Source: Avoscillospira sp045579045 | GTDB taxonomy: Bacteria > Bacillota > Clostridia > Oscillospirales > Oscillospiraceae | Assembly (NCBI GenBank): GCA_045579045.1 | Contig: JAZNLL010000112.1 | Coordinates: 1 to 53,889 of the forward strand | DNA: 53,889 nt | Direction: 5' to 3' | Shown: positions 7,681 to 14,905 of the stretch, one piece after another | How positions within the stretch are numbered: the stretch's first letter is position 1 | How the letters are laid out: each line of letters begins with the position of its first letter | Notes under the pieces: model-generated | Database searches by the model: none | What the model saw: the letters and a program-made list of their open reading frames with translations, nothing else | What the model was told of the DNA's origin: nothing | Translations under genes and position numbers: made by a program

Positions 7681-9030
7681 ATGAAAAAACTGCTGTTTCG
7701 TATTTTGATAGTGGCAGTGTTGTCTGTTCTGCTGCTGACGGTTGCTGTTGCGGAAGAGAATACATATTATATTTCAGAATTAGATATGGAATTGACCATC
7801 CCCTCTGGCTATACCGTGTTGACAAGAGATTTGCCGGAGACGGATTCGGCGTGGAAGGTCTTTGGTACATCCAAAACGGAGCTGTTAGCTGCAATGGAGG
7901 CAGATTCGAACTATTTTTATGCGATCACCGGCGATTTGAATCAAGTGATCGATGTAACTGTAACGGAGATGGAGGATGCGAGCTTTAATAATCTCAGCGA
8001 GAGCGAGATGATTGACTTGGCTAATATGCTGGCTGAGCTGTTGACGGAAGAGGGATATACCGTATATTACTGCGGTGAGTATTCTCCTGCGGGAACAAAG
8101 TTTCTGGTTATAGAATTCTACAGTCCGGAAAGTGACTCATATGTGATACAGTATAGCACCGGATATGGCACAAAGACGATCGATATTAGTTTTCGGTCTT
8201 ATGCAGGCGCGATCACGGAAGAACAGCAAAACTCCCTGCGGAATCTGATCAAAAGTGTCAAATTAGACGCAAAAACAAACCCCCAAAAGAAGGCGACATT
8301 ATTCCTCTATGTTGACCATGAAGCAGATGTTTCTTTCACCGTTCCCGGGAACTGGGAAAAAGGACAGCCTATTGACACAGAAAATGCATCCGGTTCGGAG
8401 TTTTACTCGGAAGACTATTCGGAGAATTGTATCACTTACTGGAGTTCCGATCTCTGGGAACAGCAGACCGATGAAGAAAAAGAGGAGAATCCCCGTTCCG
8501 TAATCAATAACTCTGATGTGACTTACAGAGATATTGCAGAAATGTATGATCTGACAAGAGACGAAGTATCTGAAGTCACATACAATGGAGCGGAGTATTT
8601 CAAGGTTGTGACCGATGCTGAAACGGCTCCGGTTATCCAGTTGGTTCGTTTTGACAATGGCTGGATGTATGAATTTGAGTTTGTTGGTACAGAGTCCGAT
8701 GCAGCATATGCTGACTTTGAAAAGCTGCTGGGCAGTGTAAAATACCCGAACAAGGCAGAAGCAGTGCCGGAGAAGGAAGAAAAGTCGGAAGCTGAGACCG
8801 ACAAAGGGTCTTATGCTATGATCGTTGTGGCACTTGCGATTTTGGCTGTGGCAGGCATCGTGGTTCTTGTGATTGGTATCATTGCAGAGAATCGAAATAA
8901 GCAAAGACAAGAAAAGGTTGACCGGAGGATAGTGGGTGTTTGCCAAGCGTGCGGACACAGGCTTCCGGATGACAGCCTCTTCTGCCAATACTGCGGTACG
9001 AAAATCCGAAAGAAGGGCAAAGGCTTATGA
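7681..9030 (+). CDS. Exported protein with a C-terminal membrane segment and a zinc ribbon, function unknown
   Basis: I do not recognise a named family. The 449 residues begin with a Sec signal peptide (MKKLLFRILIVAVLSVLLLTVAVA), followed by about 360 residues that look like two related lobes. Each has a hydrophobic 'PSGYTV/PGNWEKG' start and ends with a similar segment, NLIKSVKLD (about 195) and KLLGSVKYP (about 356), a pattern seen in PsbP-like or lipoprotein-type beta folds. One transmembrane helix follows (about 382-405). A C-terminal zinc ribbon (CQACGHRLPDDSLFCQYCG, about 421-439) would then be cytoplasmic. Codon use is more A/T-rich than in the neighbours, which hints at later acquisition. 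The ATG at 7681 has AAGGAGGG upstream. Its stop overlaps the next gene, so the two are co-translated. Confidence 0.7.
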   Translation: MKKLLFRILIVAVLSVLLLTVAVAEENTYYISELDMELTIPSGYTVLTRDLPETDSAWKVFGTSKTELLAAMEADSNYFYAITGDLNQVIDVTVTEMEDASFNNLSESEMIDLANMLAELLTEEGYTVYYCGEYSPAGTKFLVIEFYSPESDSYVIQYSTGYGTKTIDISFRSYAGAITEEQQNSLRNLIKSVKLDAKTNPQKKATLFLYVDHEADVSFTVPGNWEKGQPIDTENASGSEFYSEDYSENCITYWSSDLWEQQTDEEKEENPRSVINNSDVTYRDIAEMYDLTRDEVSEVTYNGAEYFKVVTDAETAPVIQLVRFDNGWMYEFEFVGTESDAAYADFEKLLGSVKYPNKAEAVPEKEEKSEAETDKGSYAMIVVALAILAVAGIVVLVIGIIAENRNKQRQEKVDRRIVGVCQACGHRLPDDSLFCQYCGTKIRKKGKGL

Positions 9031-9332
9031 AATTTTTGATCTGGTTTGTTTGTATTGCGATTTATGCAGTTGTTACCACTGCCTTACAAATGAGTGGAAT
9101 TATTTTGGGCGGTATTCCCACTTTCCTGCTCTTCGGTGGGACCCTGTGGTTAGCAAGAACTATCAGCAAATTCTGGAGCGAATCTCAAGAGGAAAAGCGG
9201 GTGAAAAAGGAAGGCGAGCTGAATTATATCGCAACCCATGATCACATCCGCTATTGCAGGAAGTGTGGAAAAGAATTGATGCCGGGTGGTCGCTTCTGTA
9301 ATAAATGCGGCTGCGAGGTTGTGGAAGCATAA
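9027..9332 (+). CDS. Small membrane protein with a C-terminal zinc ribbon
   Basis: A 101-residue protein with two hydrophobic segments (about residues 4-20 and 25-44), a charged linker rich in Glu and Lys, and a four-cysteine zinc ribbon at the C-terminus (CRKCGKELMPGGRFCNKCG, about 77-95). It overlaps the preceding exported zinc-ribbon protein by four bases (ATGA at 9027-9030), so the two are made together and probably act together at the membrane. No function is assigned. A shared convergent terminator follows directly. Confidence 0.7.
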   Translation: MKFLIWFVCIAIYAVVTTALQMSGIILGGIPTFLLFGGTLWLARTISKFWSESQEEKRVKKEGELNYIATHDHIRYCRKCGKELMPGGRFCNKCGCEVVEA

Positions 9333-9333
9333 T

Positions 9334-9363
9334 AAAAAAGTCACCCATTTGGGTGACTTTTTT
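9334..9363. terminator. Shared convergent terminator
   Basis: A perfect 13-bp stem (9334-9346 with 9351-9363), loop ATTT, A run and T run on the two sides. It serves the plus-strand zinc-ribbon genes and the minus-strand csoR-like gene, whose stop codon (9362-9364) overlaps it. Confidence 0.85.
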
Positions 9364-9673
9364 ACTTCATAAACTTATCAATGGCGGAGCACAGGTCGTC
9401 CAGTGCCTGCTGGTCGTTATCCTCCACGGCATCGACGATGCAGTGGCGAATATGATCCTGCAGAATGACCTTGCTGACATTGTTGATGGCAGACTTGACG
9501 GCTGCCAGCTGCACCAGCACCTCACTGCAATCTCTGCCGTCCTCCACCATTTTCTTCACACATTCCAGATGACCGATGAGCCGGGACAGGCGATTGACAA
9601 CGGCTTTGGAATTTTCATGGACATGGGGATGGCTGTGGGTGTGGGGATGATCGTGATCGTGGGAATGTACCAT
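9362..9673 (-). CDS. csoR: CsoR/RcnR-family metal-sensing repressor with a His-rich N-terminus
   Basis: A 103-residue all-helical repressor of the CsoR/RcnR/FrmR family (DUF156). The ligand set is Cys49, His74 and Cys78; the spacing of 25 and 4 residues is the same as in the Cu(I) sensor CsoR of M. tuberculosis (Cys36-His61-Cys65), which favours copper over nickel or formaldehyde. The first 20 residues carry eight histidines (HSHDHDHPHTHSHPHVH), not part of the core fold and perhaps an additional metal-binding tail. It is the last of three minus-strand genes. No copper ATPase or copper chaperone is adjacent, so the regulated gene is either the upstream small membrane protein or lies elsewhere. 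Confidence 0.85.
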   Translation of the reverse strand: MVHSHDHDHPHTHSHPHVHENSKAVVNRLSRLIGHLECVKKMVEDGRDCSEVLVQLAAVKSAINNVSKVILQDHIRHCIVDAVEDNDQQALDDLCSAIDKFMK

Positions 9674-9682
9674 ATAAACTCC

Positions 9683-9919
9683 TTAGTGCTGGAAGAATTT
9701 GAGAACGGAAAGGACGATACCGGCGCAGCAGTATAATCCCAGCAGGGAAAAGACCAGCTTCAGCAGAAAGCCCACCAGAGGGATCCAGCCAAAGACCGCC
9801 TGCAAAACACCCAGAACGGCGCAGGCCACCACATAAATGACAATGGAGATGATGAGGCTGGCCACATCACCTGCATGGACGCTGTCGCTGAGGGGGAAAT
9901 AATGATAATACTTCTGCAT
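9683..9919 (-). CDS. Small membrane protein upstream of csoR, function unknown
   Basis: A 78-residue protein with a short polar N-terminus (MQKYYHYFPLSDS) and two or three hydrophobic segments (about residues 20-40, 42-68). The ATG at 9919 has GGAGG at good distance; an upstream extension in the same frame is a shadow of bioY. It lies nine bases before csoR on the same strand, so both are probably co-transcribed. No conserved metal-ligand motif is apparent beyond two adjacent cysteines (YCCAG, about residue 65). Function is not known. Confidence 0.6.
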   Translation of the reverse strand: MQKYYHYFPLSDSVHAGDVASLIISIVIYVVACAVLGVLQAVFGWIPLVGFLLKLVFSLLGLYCCAGIVLSVLKFFQH

Positions 9920-9978
9920 GGTATTCCTCCGAAAACAGTCAGTTCTTTTTGCCATTATACCACAAAAAAGGGCATACA

Positions 9979-10545
9979 TCAACCTTCCTCTGTTTGGTTG
10001 ACAGGCGGCTTTTTCACCGATACAATATAGGGAGCAAGACGGGTGCAGAACGCTGCCGCCAGAACCGATTTCAGAAGATCGGCAGGCAGAAACACCAGCA
10101 TACCGCCAATCACGGTCTGAGAAACAGACCAATCGCCGTAAAGGTTCATGACAATGTGCAGCCACGGCAGTCCGATGGCATAGAGAGCACCAAGCCCAGC
10201 AAGGCAGGCAAGAAGTGCTGTTTTGAAACGGCAGCCCTTCCGTTCTGTGATTGCTCCAATCACCCATGCCATGGCGATCATGCCCAAAAGGAAACCGCCG
10301 GTGGGATGGAAGAAGGCACCGGGACCGCTGCCTGCCGTAAAAACAGGCAGACCCAGAATGCCCAAAAGCACATAGAGGATTTGAGAAACAGCACCCCAAC
10401 GGCTGCCCAACAGACACCCGGCTACGGCGGTAAAAAACACCTGCAGGGTAAAAGAGGAAACGGGCATGGGGATGCGGATCAACGCACCTACAGCGGTCAA
10501 AGCCGCCATGAGGGCAGATAAAATCATAGCAGTGGTCTTTCGCAT
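9979..10545 (-). CDS. bioY: Biotin transporter BioY (ECF S-component)
   Basis: A 188-residue membrane protein with about six helices. The N-terminal pattern MILSALMAALTAVGALIRIP and the following PVSSFTLQVFFTAVAGCLLG, then LGLPVFTAGSGPGAFFHPTGGFLLG (about residues 74-98), are the conserved biotin-binding elements of BioY. It normally works with the shared EcfA1A2T energising module, not present here. It is divergent from birA across only 60 bp, so biotin uptake and the biotin-protein ligase share a control region. The start at 10545 follows GGAGGTGC. Confidence 0.9.
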   Translation of the reverse strand: MRKTTAMILSALMAALTAVGALIRIPMPVSSFTLQVFFTAVAGCLLGSRWGAVSQILYVLLGILGLPVFTAGSGPGAFFHPTGGFLLGMIAMAWVIGAITERKGCRFKTALLACLAGLGALYAIGLPWLHIVMNLYGDWSVSQTVIGGMLVFLPADLLKSVLAAAFCTRLAPYIVSVKKPPVNQTEEG

Positions 10546-10605
10546 GGAGCACCTCCAACGAAGACATACTATCATTTTCACAGAAAAAAAGCAAGGAGGG
10601 GAGAA

Positions 10606-11349
10606 ATGGACATCATTCGATTGGAAACAGTGGATTCCACCAACACCTATGCCAAAGAACTGGCAAAGCAGGGTGCGCCCCACGGTACTGTCATCCTTGC
10701 CGATCATCAGACAGGCGGCAGAGGCCGTATGGGTCGGCACTTTTCCTCTCCCAAGGGACTGGGAATCTACTGCTCTGTGATTTTGCGTCCCGAGGCAGAG
10801 CCGTCCCAACTGCTCCATTTGACCCTCATGATGGCAGAAGCCGCAAGGCGGGCAGTTCTGGAAACCATCGGTCTTTCAGCCCAAATCAAATGGGTCAACG
10901 ATCTGGTCATAAACGGCAGAAAACTCTGCGGAATTCTGACGGAAATGGGCTTGAATGGCACAAAAACCGACTTTGTTGTTGTCGGTGTGGGTATCAACTG
11001 CAATCAGAAAACAGAGGATTTCCCCTTGGAATTGCAGGAAATCGCCACATCCCTGTCCATGGAACTGGGAAAAGAAATCGATCGGGAAACGGTGATAAAC
11101 GCATTGCTCCGGCAGGTTCAGAATGCTTTTGACCATTTGCTTGCACCCCAAGGGTGGATGGAGGCCTATCGGCAAAACTGCATCACCCTCGGAAAAGAAG
11201 TGCAGATCATTCGTGGCGAGGAAGTCCGTCAGGGCTTTGCCGAAAATATGGATGATACGGGCGCGCTGATGATCCGCCTTGCCGATGGCAGTCGGGAGCG
11301 GGTGGACAGCGGCGAGGTGTCTGTCCGCGGTCTTTACGGATACCTGTAA
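10606..11349 (+). CDS. birA: Biotin--[acetyl-CoA-carboxylase] ligase, group I (no DNA-binding domain)
   Basis: A 247-residue biotin protein ligase that attaches biotin to carboxylase carrier domains through biotinyl-AMP. Visible elements are STNTYAKELA (residue 10 onward), the nucleotide loop GGRGRMGRHF (about 41-50), KWVNDLVINGRKLCGILTE (about 99-117; the usual KWPNDL has Val for Pro), and VVVGVGINCNQ. The C-terminal cap domain is present. The N-terminal winged helix of the bifunctional repressor form is absent, so it cannot repress by itself as E. coli BirA does. The ATG follows AAGGAGGGGAGAA. Divergent from bioY. Confidence 0.9.
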   Translation: MDIIRLETVDSTNTYAKELAKQGAPHGTVILADHQTGGRGRMGRHFSSPKGLGIYCSVILRPEAEPSQLLHLTLMMAEAARRAVLETIGLSAQIKWVNDLVINGRKLCGILTEMGLNGTKTDFVVVGVGINCNQKTEDFPLELQEIATSLSMELGKEIDRETVINALLRQVQNAFDHLLAPQGWMEAYRQNCITLGKEVQIIRGEEVRQGFAENMDDTGALMIRLADGSRERVDSGEVSVRGLYGYL

Positions 11350-11368
11350 AAAATATTTTTAATTTCTC

Positions 11369-11397
11369 TTGTCATTTCCGCTCTTTTGGGATAGGAT
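11369..11397 (+). promoter_or_regulatory. Probable promoter of the small acidic membrane protein gene
   Basis: TTGTCA (11369-11374), a 17-bp spacer, TAGGAT (11392-11397). The start codon is at 11426. Confidence 0.4.
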
Positions 11398-11425
11398 AAT
11401 AGTAGACGAAACGGAGGGATCCCTT

Positions 11426-11656
11426 ATGAATAAACGCACAAAGCTGGCCGTTTTCATCGGTGTCGTTGCGGCTGTTGTCAGCGCAGTAGTTCTGGTCATC
11501 GTGTTCTGGGATAAAATTCTGGAAAAGTTCCCTTGCTGCAAAGCAACCGCCACGCTGGAAGTAGACACGGACGACGAGACGGAAGCGGATGAAATCGTAG
11601 CCTACACGGAAGAAGAGGCCGAGTCCTTCGCTGATTTGGATACTGCAGAAGAATAA
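11426..11656 (+). CDS. Small single-span membrane protein with an acidic tail
   Basis: A 76-residue protein with a short basic N-terminus (MNKRTK), one transmembrane helix (about residues 7-27), and a cytoplasmic or external tail of about 45 residues with some 16 acidic residues. Two adjacent cysteines (FPCCKA) follow the helix. I do not recognise it. It is monocistronic, flanked by birA upstream and a convergent terminator downstream. The ATG at 11426 has a GGAGGG ribosome site. Confidence 0.6.
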   Translation: MNKRTKLAVFIGVVAAVVSAVVLVIVFWDKILEKFPCCKATATLEVDTDDETEADEIVAYTEEEAESFADLDTAEE

Positions 11657-11688
11657 AAAATGACGGGTTTTAAAACCCGTCATTTTTT
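11655..11688. terminator. Shared convergent terminator
   Basis: A 34-bp near-perfect palindrome with an AT-rich centre and A and T runs at its ends. It serves the small membrane protein gene on the plus strand and the DMT transporter gene on the minus strand (stop at 11680). Confidence 0.85.
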
Positions 11689-12546
11689 ATGGAAAAATTG
11701 TCCGCCGAAGTTGAAAATCAGTACACCAAACAGGATGATGCTGCCGCCGATGAGGGTGGGCTGATCCGGAATTTTGAAATCCCACAATGTGGCGAGAAAC
11801 GGTGTCAGGAACATATAATTGCTGACCTGAGAGGTCTTTTCCGCCACGGAAAAGGCTTTGGCCCATGCCACATAGGCGATAGCGCTGCAGCCAACACCAA
11901 GAAGAGCCAGATAGACGAATTGGATGGCAGGAGCGCTGGTTGCTTCCGGAATGGCCTTGGGGGCAAAAATTGCCAGCATGACTGTGCCGAAGAAGATGCT
12001 GTAAGTGGTGACCTGCAGAGCTGAGTAATTTTTTGTCAGTTTCCGCTGGAGCAGGTTGTAGGAACTGATGGCCAGCACGGCCCCAAAGAGCCAGAGTAGA
12101 CCGGGATTGACGGTAAAGGCACCGTTCATCAAAGTCAGAACAGCAACGCCGATAAACTCTACGACAATGGAGACCCACTGGAAGGCTTTCAGTCGCTCCC
12201 GATACACAAACCGGGCCAGCAGGGCAGTCACAACAGGACCGGTAGCCATGACCACGCTGGCCGTGGCAGGTGTGGTGGCACCCTGTCCCTGATTAAAGGC
12301 GATCATATAGAGAAAGAATCCCACAGCACCGGAAGCGGCAAACCATAAAAGGTCCTGTTTCTGCGGTACTTTGATTTTCAGAATGATTGCTGCAGCGACC
12401 AATGCGACAGAAGCAAACAGATATCGGAGAAAGCCCAGAGAAAAGGGCGAAAAATGGGCCAGTGTCAGTGTGGTCAGCACATAGGATACGGACCAAAATA
12501 AAATGGTCACCAAGGCATAGGGATGGTAGCTGTTTTTCAGTTTCAT
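11680..12546 (-). CDS. EamA-family (DMT superfamily) transporter
   Basis: A 288-residue membrane protein with ten hydrophobic segments made of two EamA repeats. The first has YLFASVALVAAAI near residue 43 and ATTPATASVVMATGPVVTALLARFVYRERL at about 90-119, the typical end of repeat one. The second repeat ends with GGSIILFGVLIFNFGG. The family exports or exchanges amino acids, sugars or metabolites. The start codon overlaps the stop of the glycyl radical enzyme by four bases (ATGA at 12543-12546), so it is translated with that enzyme and may move its substrate or product; this link is inference from coupling. Confidence 0.85.
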   Translation of the reverse strand: MKLKNSYHPYALVTILFWSVSYVLTTLTLAHFSPFSLGFLRYLFASVALVAAAIILKIKVPQKQDLLWFAASGAVGFFLYMIAFNQGQGATTPATASVVMATGPVVTALLARFVYRERLKAFQWVSIVVEFIGVAVLTLMNGAFTVNPGLLWLFGAVLAISSYNLLQRKLTKNYSALQVTTYSIFFGTVMLAIFAPKAIPEATSAPAIQFVYLALLGVGCSAIAYVAWAKAFSVAEKTSQVSNYMFLTPFLATLWDFKIPDQPTLIGGSIILFGVLIFNFGGQFFHKK

Positions 12547-14774
12547 TTTTGTATGTTCCTTGCTCTTTGAATATAGGCATCCTGTTCAGATTTTGGCATG
12601 TTGTTCCAAAGAACATTCCAGCCGCAGACACGAACCTGCAGATTTTTGTATTTTTCCGGATGCTTCTGGGCATCCAGCAGCATTTCTTCGCTGAAAATAT
12701 TGAAATGGATGGAAGCGCCGCCCTGCTTCAGATAGGCCATCAACACCCCGTAAAAGGCCTCCAAACCGTCCTCGCCCTGCACGGCAGAGGGGTGGAGCAT
12801 GGCATCGAGGCAGGCGCCGGAGTCAGCCAGAGAAAGATCCATAACGGTGGCGGAGCGAATGAGGGCGGTGATGCCCTTTTTGTCCATACCCTGGACGGGA
12901 GATGCGTTTTTGGAAGTTTCTTCCCAATTTTTTCTGCCATCGGCAGTAGCCTCTGTGAAAGCACCTTGGGTGATGAAGGCTCTGGCGGAGTGGATCTCAT
13001 ATTCATAGTTGCCGCCCAACACGTTTTTCAGCCCGGAAAACTGGGCGGAAAAATGCTGATGGATGGCATTGGCATAGTGGTCTGCCATGGGATCGCCGTT
13101 GCCGTATTTGTGCCTGCAGTTCAGCGCTTTCAGCCGCAGAACTTCATAGCCTTCCCAGTTGCTGTCCAAAGCGGTTTTCAGCTCCGCCAATGTGGTGGTC
13201 TTGGTTTCAAATACCAGTTCATAGACCGTCATAAGCGCATCTACCGCGCTGCCCAATCCGTTGAGCCACATACTGGAAACGGTCTTGCAGCCGCCTGCGG
13301 CGGCATGGGTCATAGCTTTCACACAGGAGGGGATGGTGGCGGAGTAGAGAATGGGCGGATTGATGTCGCCAATCTGCTTCTCCAGCGCACCCAAGCAGGT
13401 GGTCATGGTGCCCACAATGGACTCCAATTGTTTGCGGAAAGCGGCATAGAATTCTTCGAAGGAGACGAATGCCGTCACATCACCGGTGTCGGTGCTGACC
13501 CGTTTGCCGGAACGTTTGTCGATGCCGCCTGTGAATACCAGTGCCACCGCCTTCAGAACATTGAAGGTGCTGAAGGAAATGCAGATAGTGTCAGCCTTGG
13601 TGGTGTATTCATAGCAGCCTTTGATGACGGAATCTGTTGCCTGTTCGTAGGTGGCCCCCTGCCGCATAAGGGCTTTGGTGATAGTATCTTCGTTGCAGAA
13701 GACCATGTTGCCGGCACCGTGACGAACCATGTCCAGAGCCTTACAGACATAATCTTTGGGGCTGTTGGGATTGACCTTCAACTGAATTTTGGGATTATAG
13801 ATGCCCAAGCTGTCATAAATGTCCAGAATGAGATAGGTCAGTTCATTGATTTTTCCCTTACCGCCCAAATACATGGGCTGTCCCCAATAGTTGCCCATGG
13901 CGGAAAATTGCATGAGAAAATAGGCGATATAAGTGGAGATTTCCACTTTGGAAATGCCGTTTTCCAAATCTTTCTGGTAGAAAGACCAGAGCGTGCCGTC
14001 CAGACCGTAGCCCAGAGAGCGCACTTGATAATGCTCCACACTCTCGCTGATCATGAAGTAGAGATACATCATCAGCAGCGCTTCATAGGTGTTCCGGGGC
14101 GCACCGACGGAAAGCTGCTTCAAACCGGCTGCGACGGTATCTCTTTTGGAGAAATCTTTGGTCAAAGCGTATTGATACAGCCGTTCCACGAACCGAAGAA
14201 TGGCTGTATATTCGATTTGCACAGCAGCAAAAAAGTCTTTTTGGGCATGGGTCGGGTTTTCTAAAGCAGCAAAGGTATCCTCCGCCCGCTTCAGAATCCC
14301 GGCAAAACCAAGCTCCATCATGGAATCGTAATCCGGCACTGTGTGGTCAAAATCCAGCGAGTAAGAGGCGGCACCGGAATCCGGCAGGTCAAATAAAAGA
14401 CGGCTGTTCAGTTCCGCGGCAGCCTTGTCGATGGCCTCGCCGTGCCAGTCGTTGACCGTATGCTTGTCAATGAGACGACCCCAGGAATATAAGCCGGGGA
14501 AATAGTCATGCTCGTTTACATCAATGCGGGTGTGCTCCAGTACATAGGCCACAGCCGTTGCCTTGATGACGGAGTGGGACTGTCCCTCCAAATTTTTGAC
14601 CAGCGCAGCCAGACCGGCATGAATCTCCTCATCAGTCATGCCTGCAGCCGGGTCATATTCATAGCCGTGGTAGGCCATACGGTTAAAACTGTCAAAAGGC
14701 TCATCGGTGCGATGATATTTATTTTCCAGATAGGCTCTGTCCTGTACGGGCAGATTGTATAACTTTTCGTTCAT
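12543..14774 (-). CDS. Glycyl radical enzyme of the pyruvate formate-lyase superfamily, divergent subtype
   Basis: A 743-residue protein with the ten-stranded PFL-like barrel and a C-terminal glycyl radical domain. The active-site thiyl cysteine is Cys387 in KGCYEYT, with the Glu two residues on (Glu389) as in dehydratase-type enzymes rather than the Cys-Cys pair of true pyruvate formate-lyase. The radical glycine is Gly718 in VRVCGWNVLW, followed by the usual QDAYIQRA helix. The loop reads RVCGW instead of RV(S/A)GY/F, and there is no GCxEP. Further family elements are TADGRK (about 610) and SPVQGMDKKGITALIRS (about 625). No radical-SAM activase is adjacent. The gene is coupled to a downstream DMT transporter. 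The reaction is unknown: it is unlikely to be PFL, choline lyase or glycerol dehydratase. Confidence 0.8.
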   Translation of the reverse strand: MNEKLYNLPVQDRAYLENKYHRTDEPFDSFNRMAYHGYEYDPAAGMTDEEIHAGLAALVKNLEGQSHSVIKATAVAYVLEHTRIDVNEHDYFPGLYSWGRLIDKHTVNDWHGEAIDKAAAELNSRLLFDLPDSGAASYSLDFDHTVPDYDSMMELGFAGILKRAEDTFAALENPTHAQKDFFAAVQIEYTAILRFVERLYQYALTKDFSKRDTVAAGLKQLSVGAPRNTYEALLMMYLYFMISESVEHYQVRSLGYGLDGTLWSFYQKDLENGISKVEISTYIAYFLMQFSAMGNYWGQPMYLGGKGKINELTYLILDIYDSLGIYNPKIQLKVNPNSPKDYVCKALDMVRHGAGNMVFCNEDTITKALMRQGATYEQATDSVIKGCYEYTTKADTICISFSTFNVLKAVALVFTGGIDKRSGKRVSTDTGDVTAFVSFEEFYAAFRKQLESIVGTMTTCLGALEKQIGDINPPILYSATIPSCVKAMTHAAAGGCKTVSSMWLNGLGSAVDALMTVYELVFETKTTTLAELKTALDSNWEGYEVLRLKALNCRHKYGNGDPMADHYANAIHQHFSAQFSGLKNVLGGNYEYEIHSARAFITQGAFTEATADGRKNWEETSKNASPVQGMDKKGITALIRSATVMDLSLADSGACLDAMLHPSAVQGEDGLEAFYGVLMAYLKQGGASIHFNIFSEEMLLDAQKHPEKYKNLQVRVCGWNVLWNNMPKSEQDAYIQRARNIQK

Positions 14775-14778
14775 ATCG

Positions 14779-14809
14779 CATCAAACCTCTTTTGATGATT
14801 TCCATTATA
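14779..14809 (-). promoter_or_regulatory. -10 element and leader hairpin of the glycyl radical enzyme gene
   Basis: A TATAAT (14804-14809, minus strand) lies 30 bases before the ATG. Just downstream, CATCAAA and TTTGATG (14779-14785 and 14791-14797) form a 7-bp stem with the ribosome-site bases AGAGG as its loop. A good -35 hexamer was not found. Confidence 0.4.
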
Positions 14810-14869
14810 CTATGCCTCTCTCCAAAAGGAAAGTAAAGAAATGAAAGGAACAACTATTACTTTTCGCAC

Positions 14870-14905
14870 AACAAAAAGCCAACCCAATCGGGTTTGCTTT
14901 TTGTT
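14870..14905 (-). terminator. Terminator of the hydrogenase gene
   Basis: An imperfect 16-bp stem (one mismatch) with an AATC loop and a T-rich 3' side on the minus strand; it overlaps the hydrogenase stop codon. Confidence 0.7.

Noticed and set aside
10546..10605. BirA operator between bioY and birA
   Set aside because: The ligase has no DNA-binding domain, and no long biotin-operator dyad is apparent in the 60 bp; the two divergent promoters could not be assigned with confidence.
12543..14774. Pyruvate formate-lyase
   Set aside because: The adjacent Cys-Cys pair of PFL is absent (single Cys387 with Glu389), and there is no PflA-type activase beside it.
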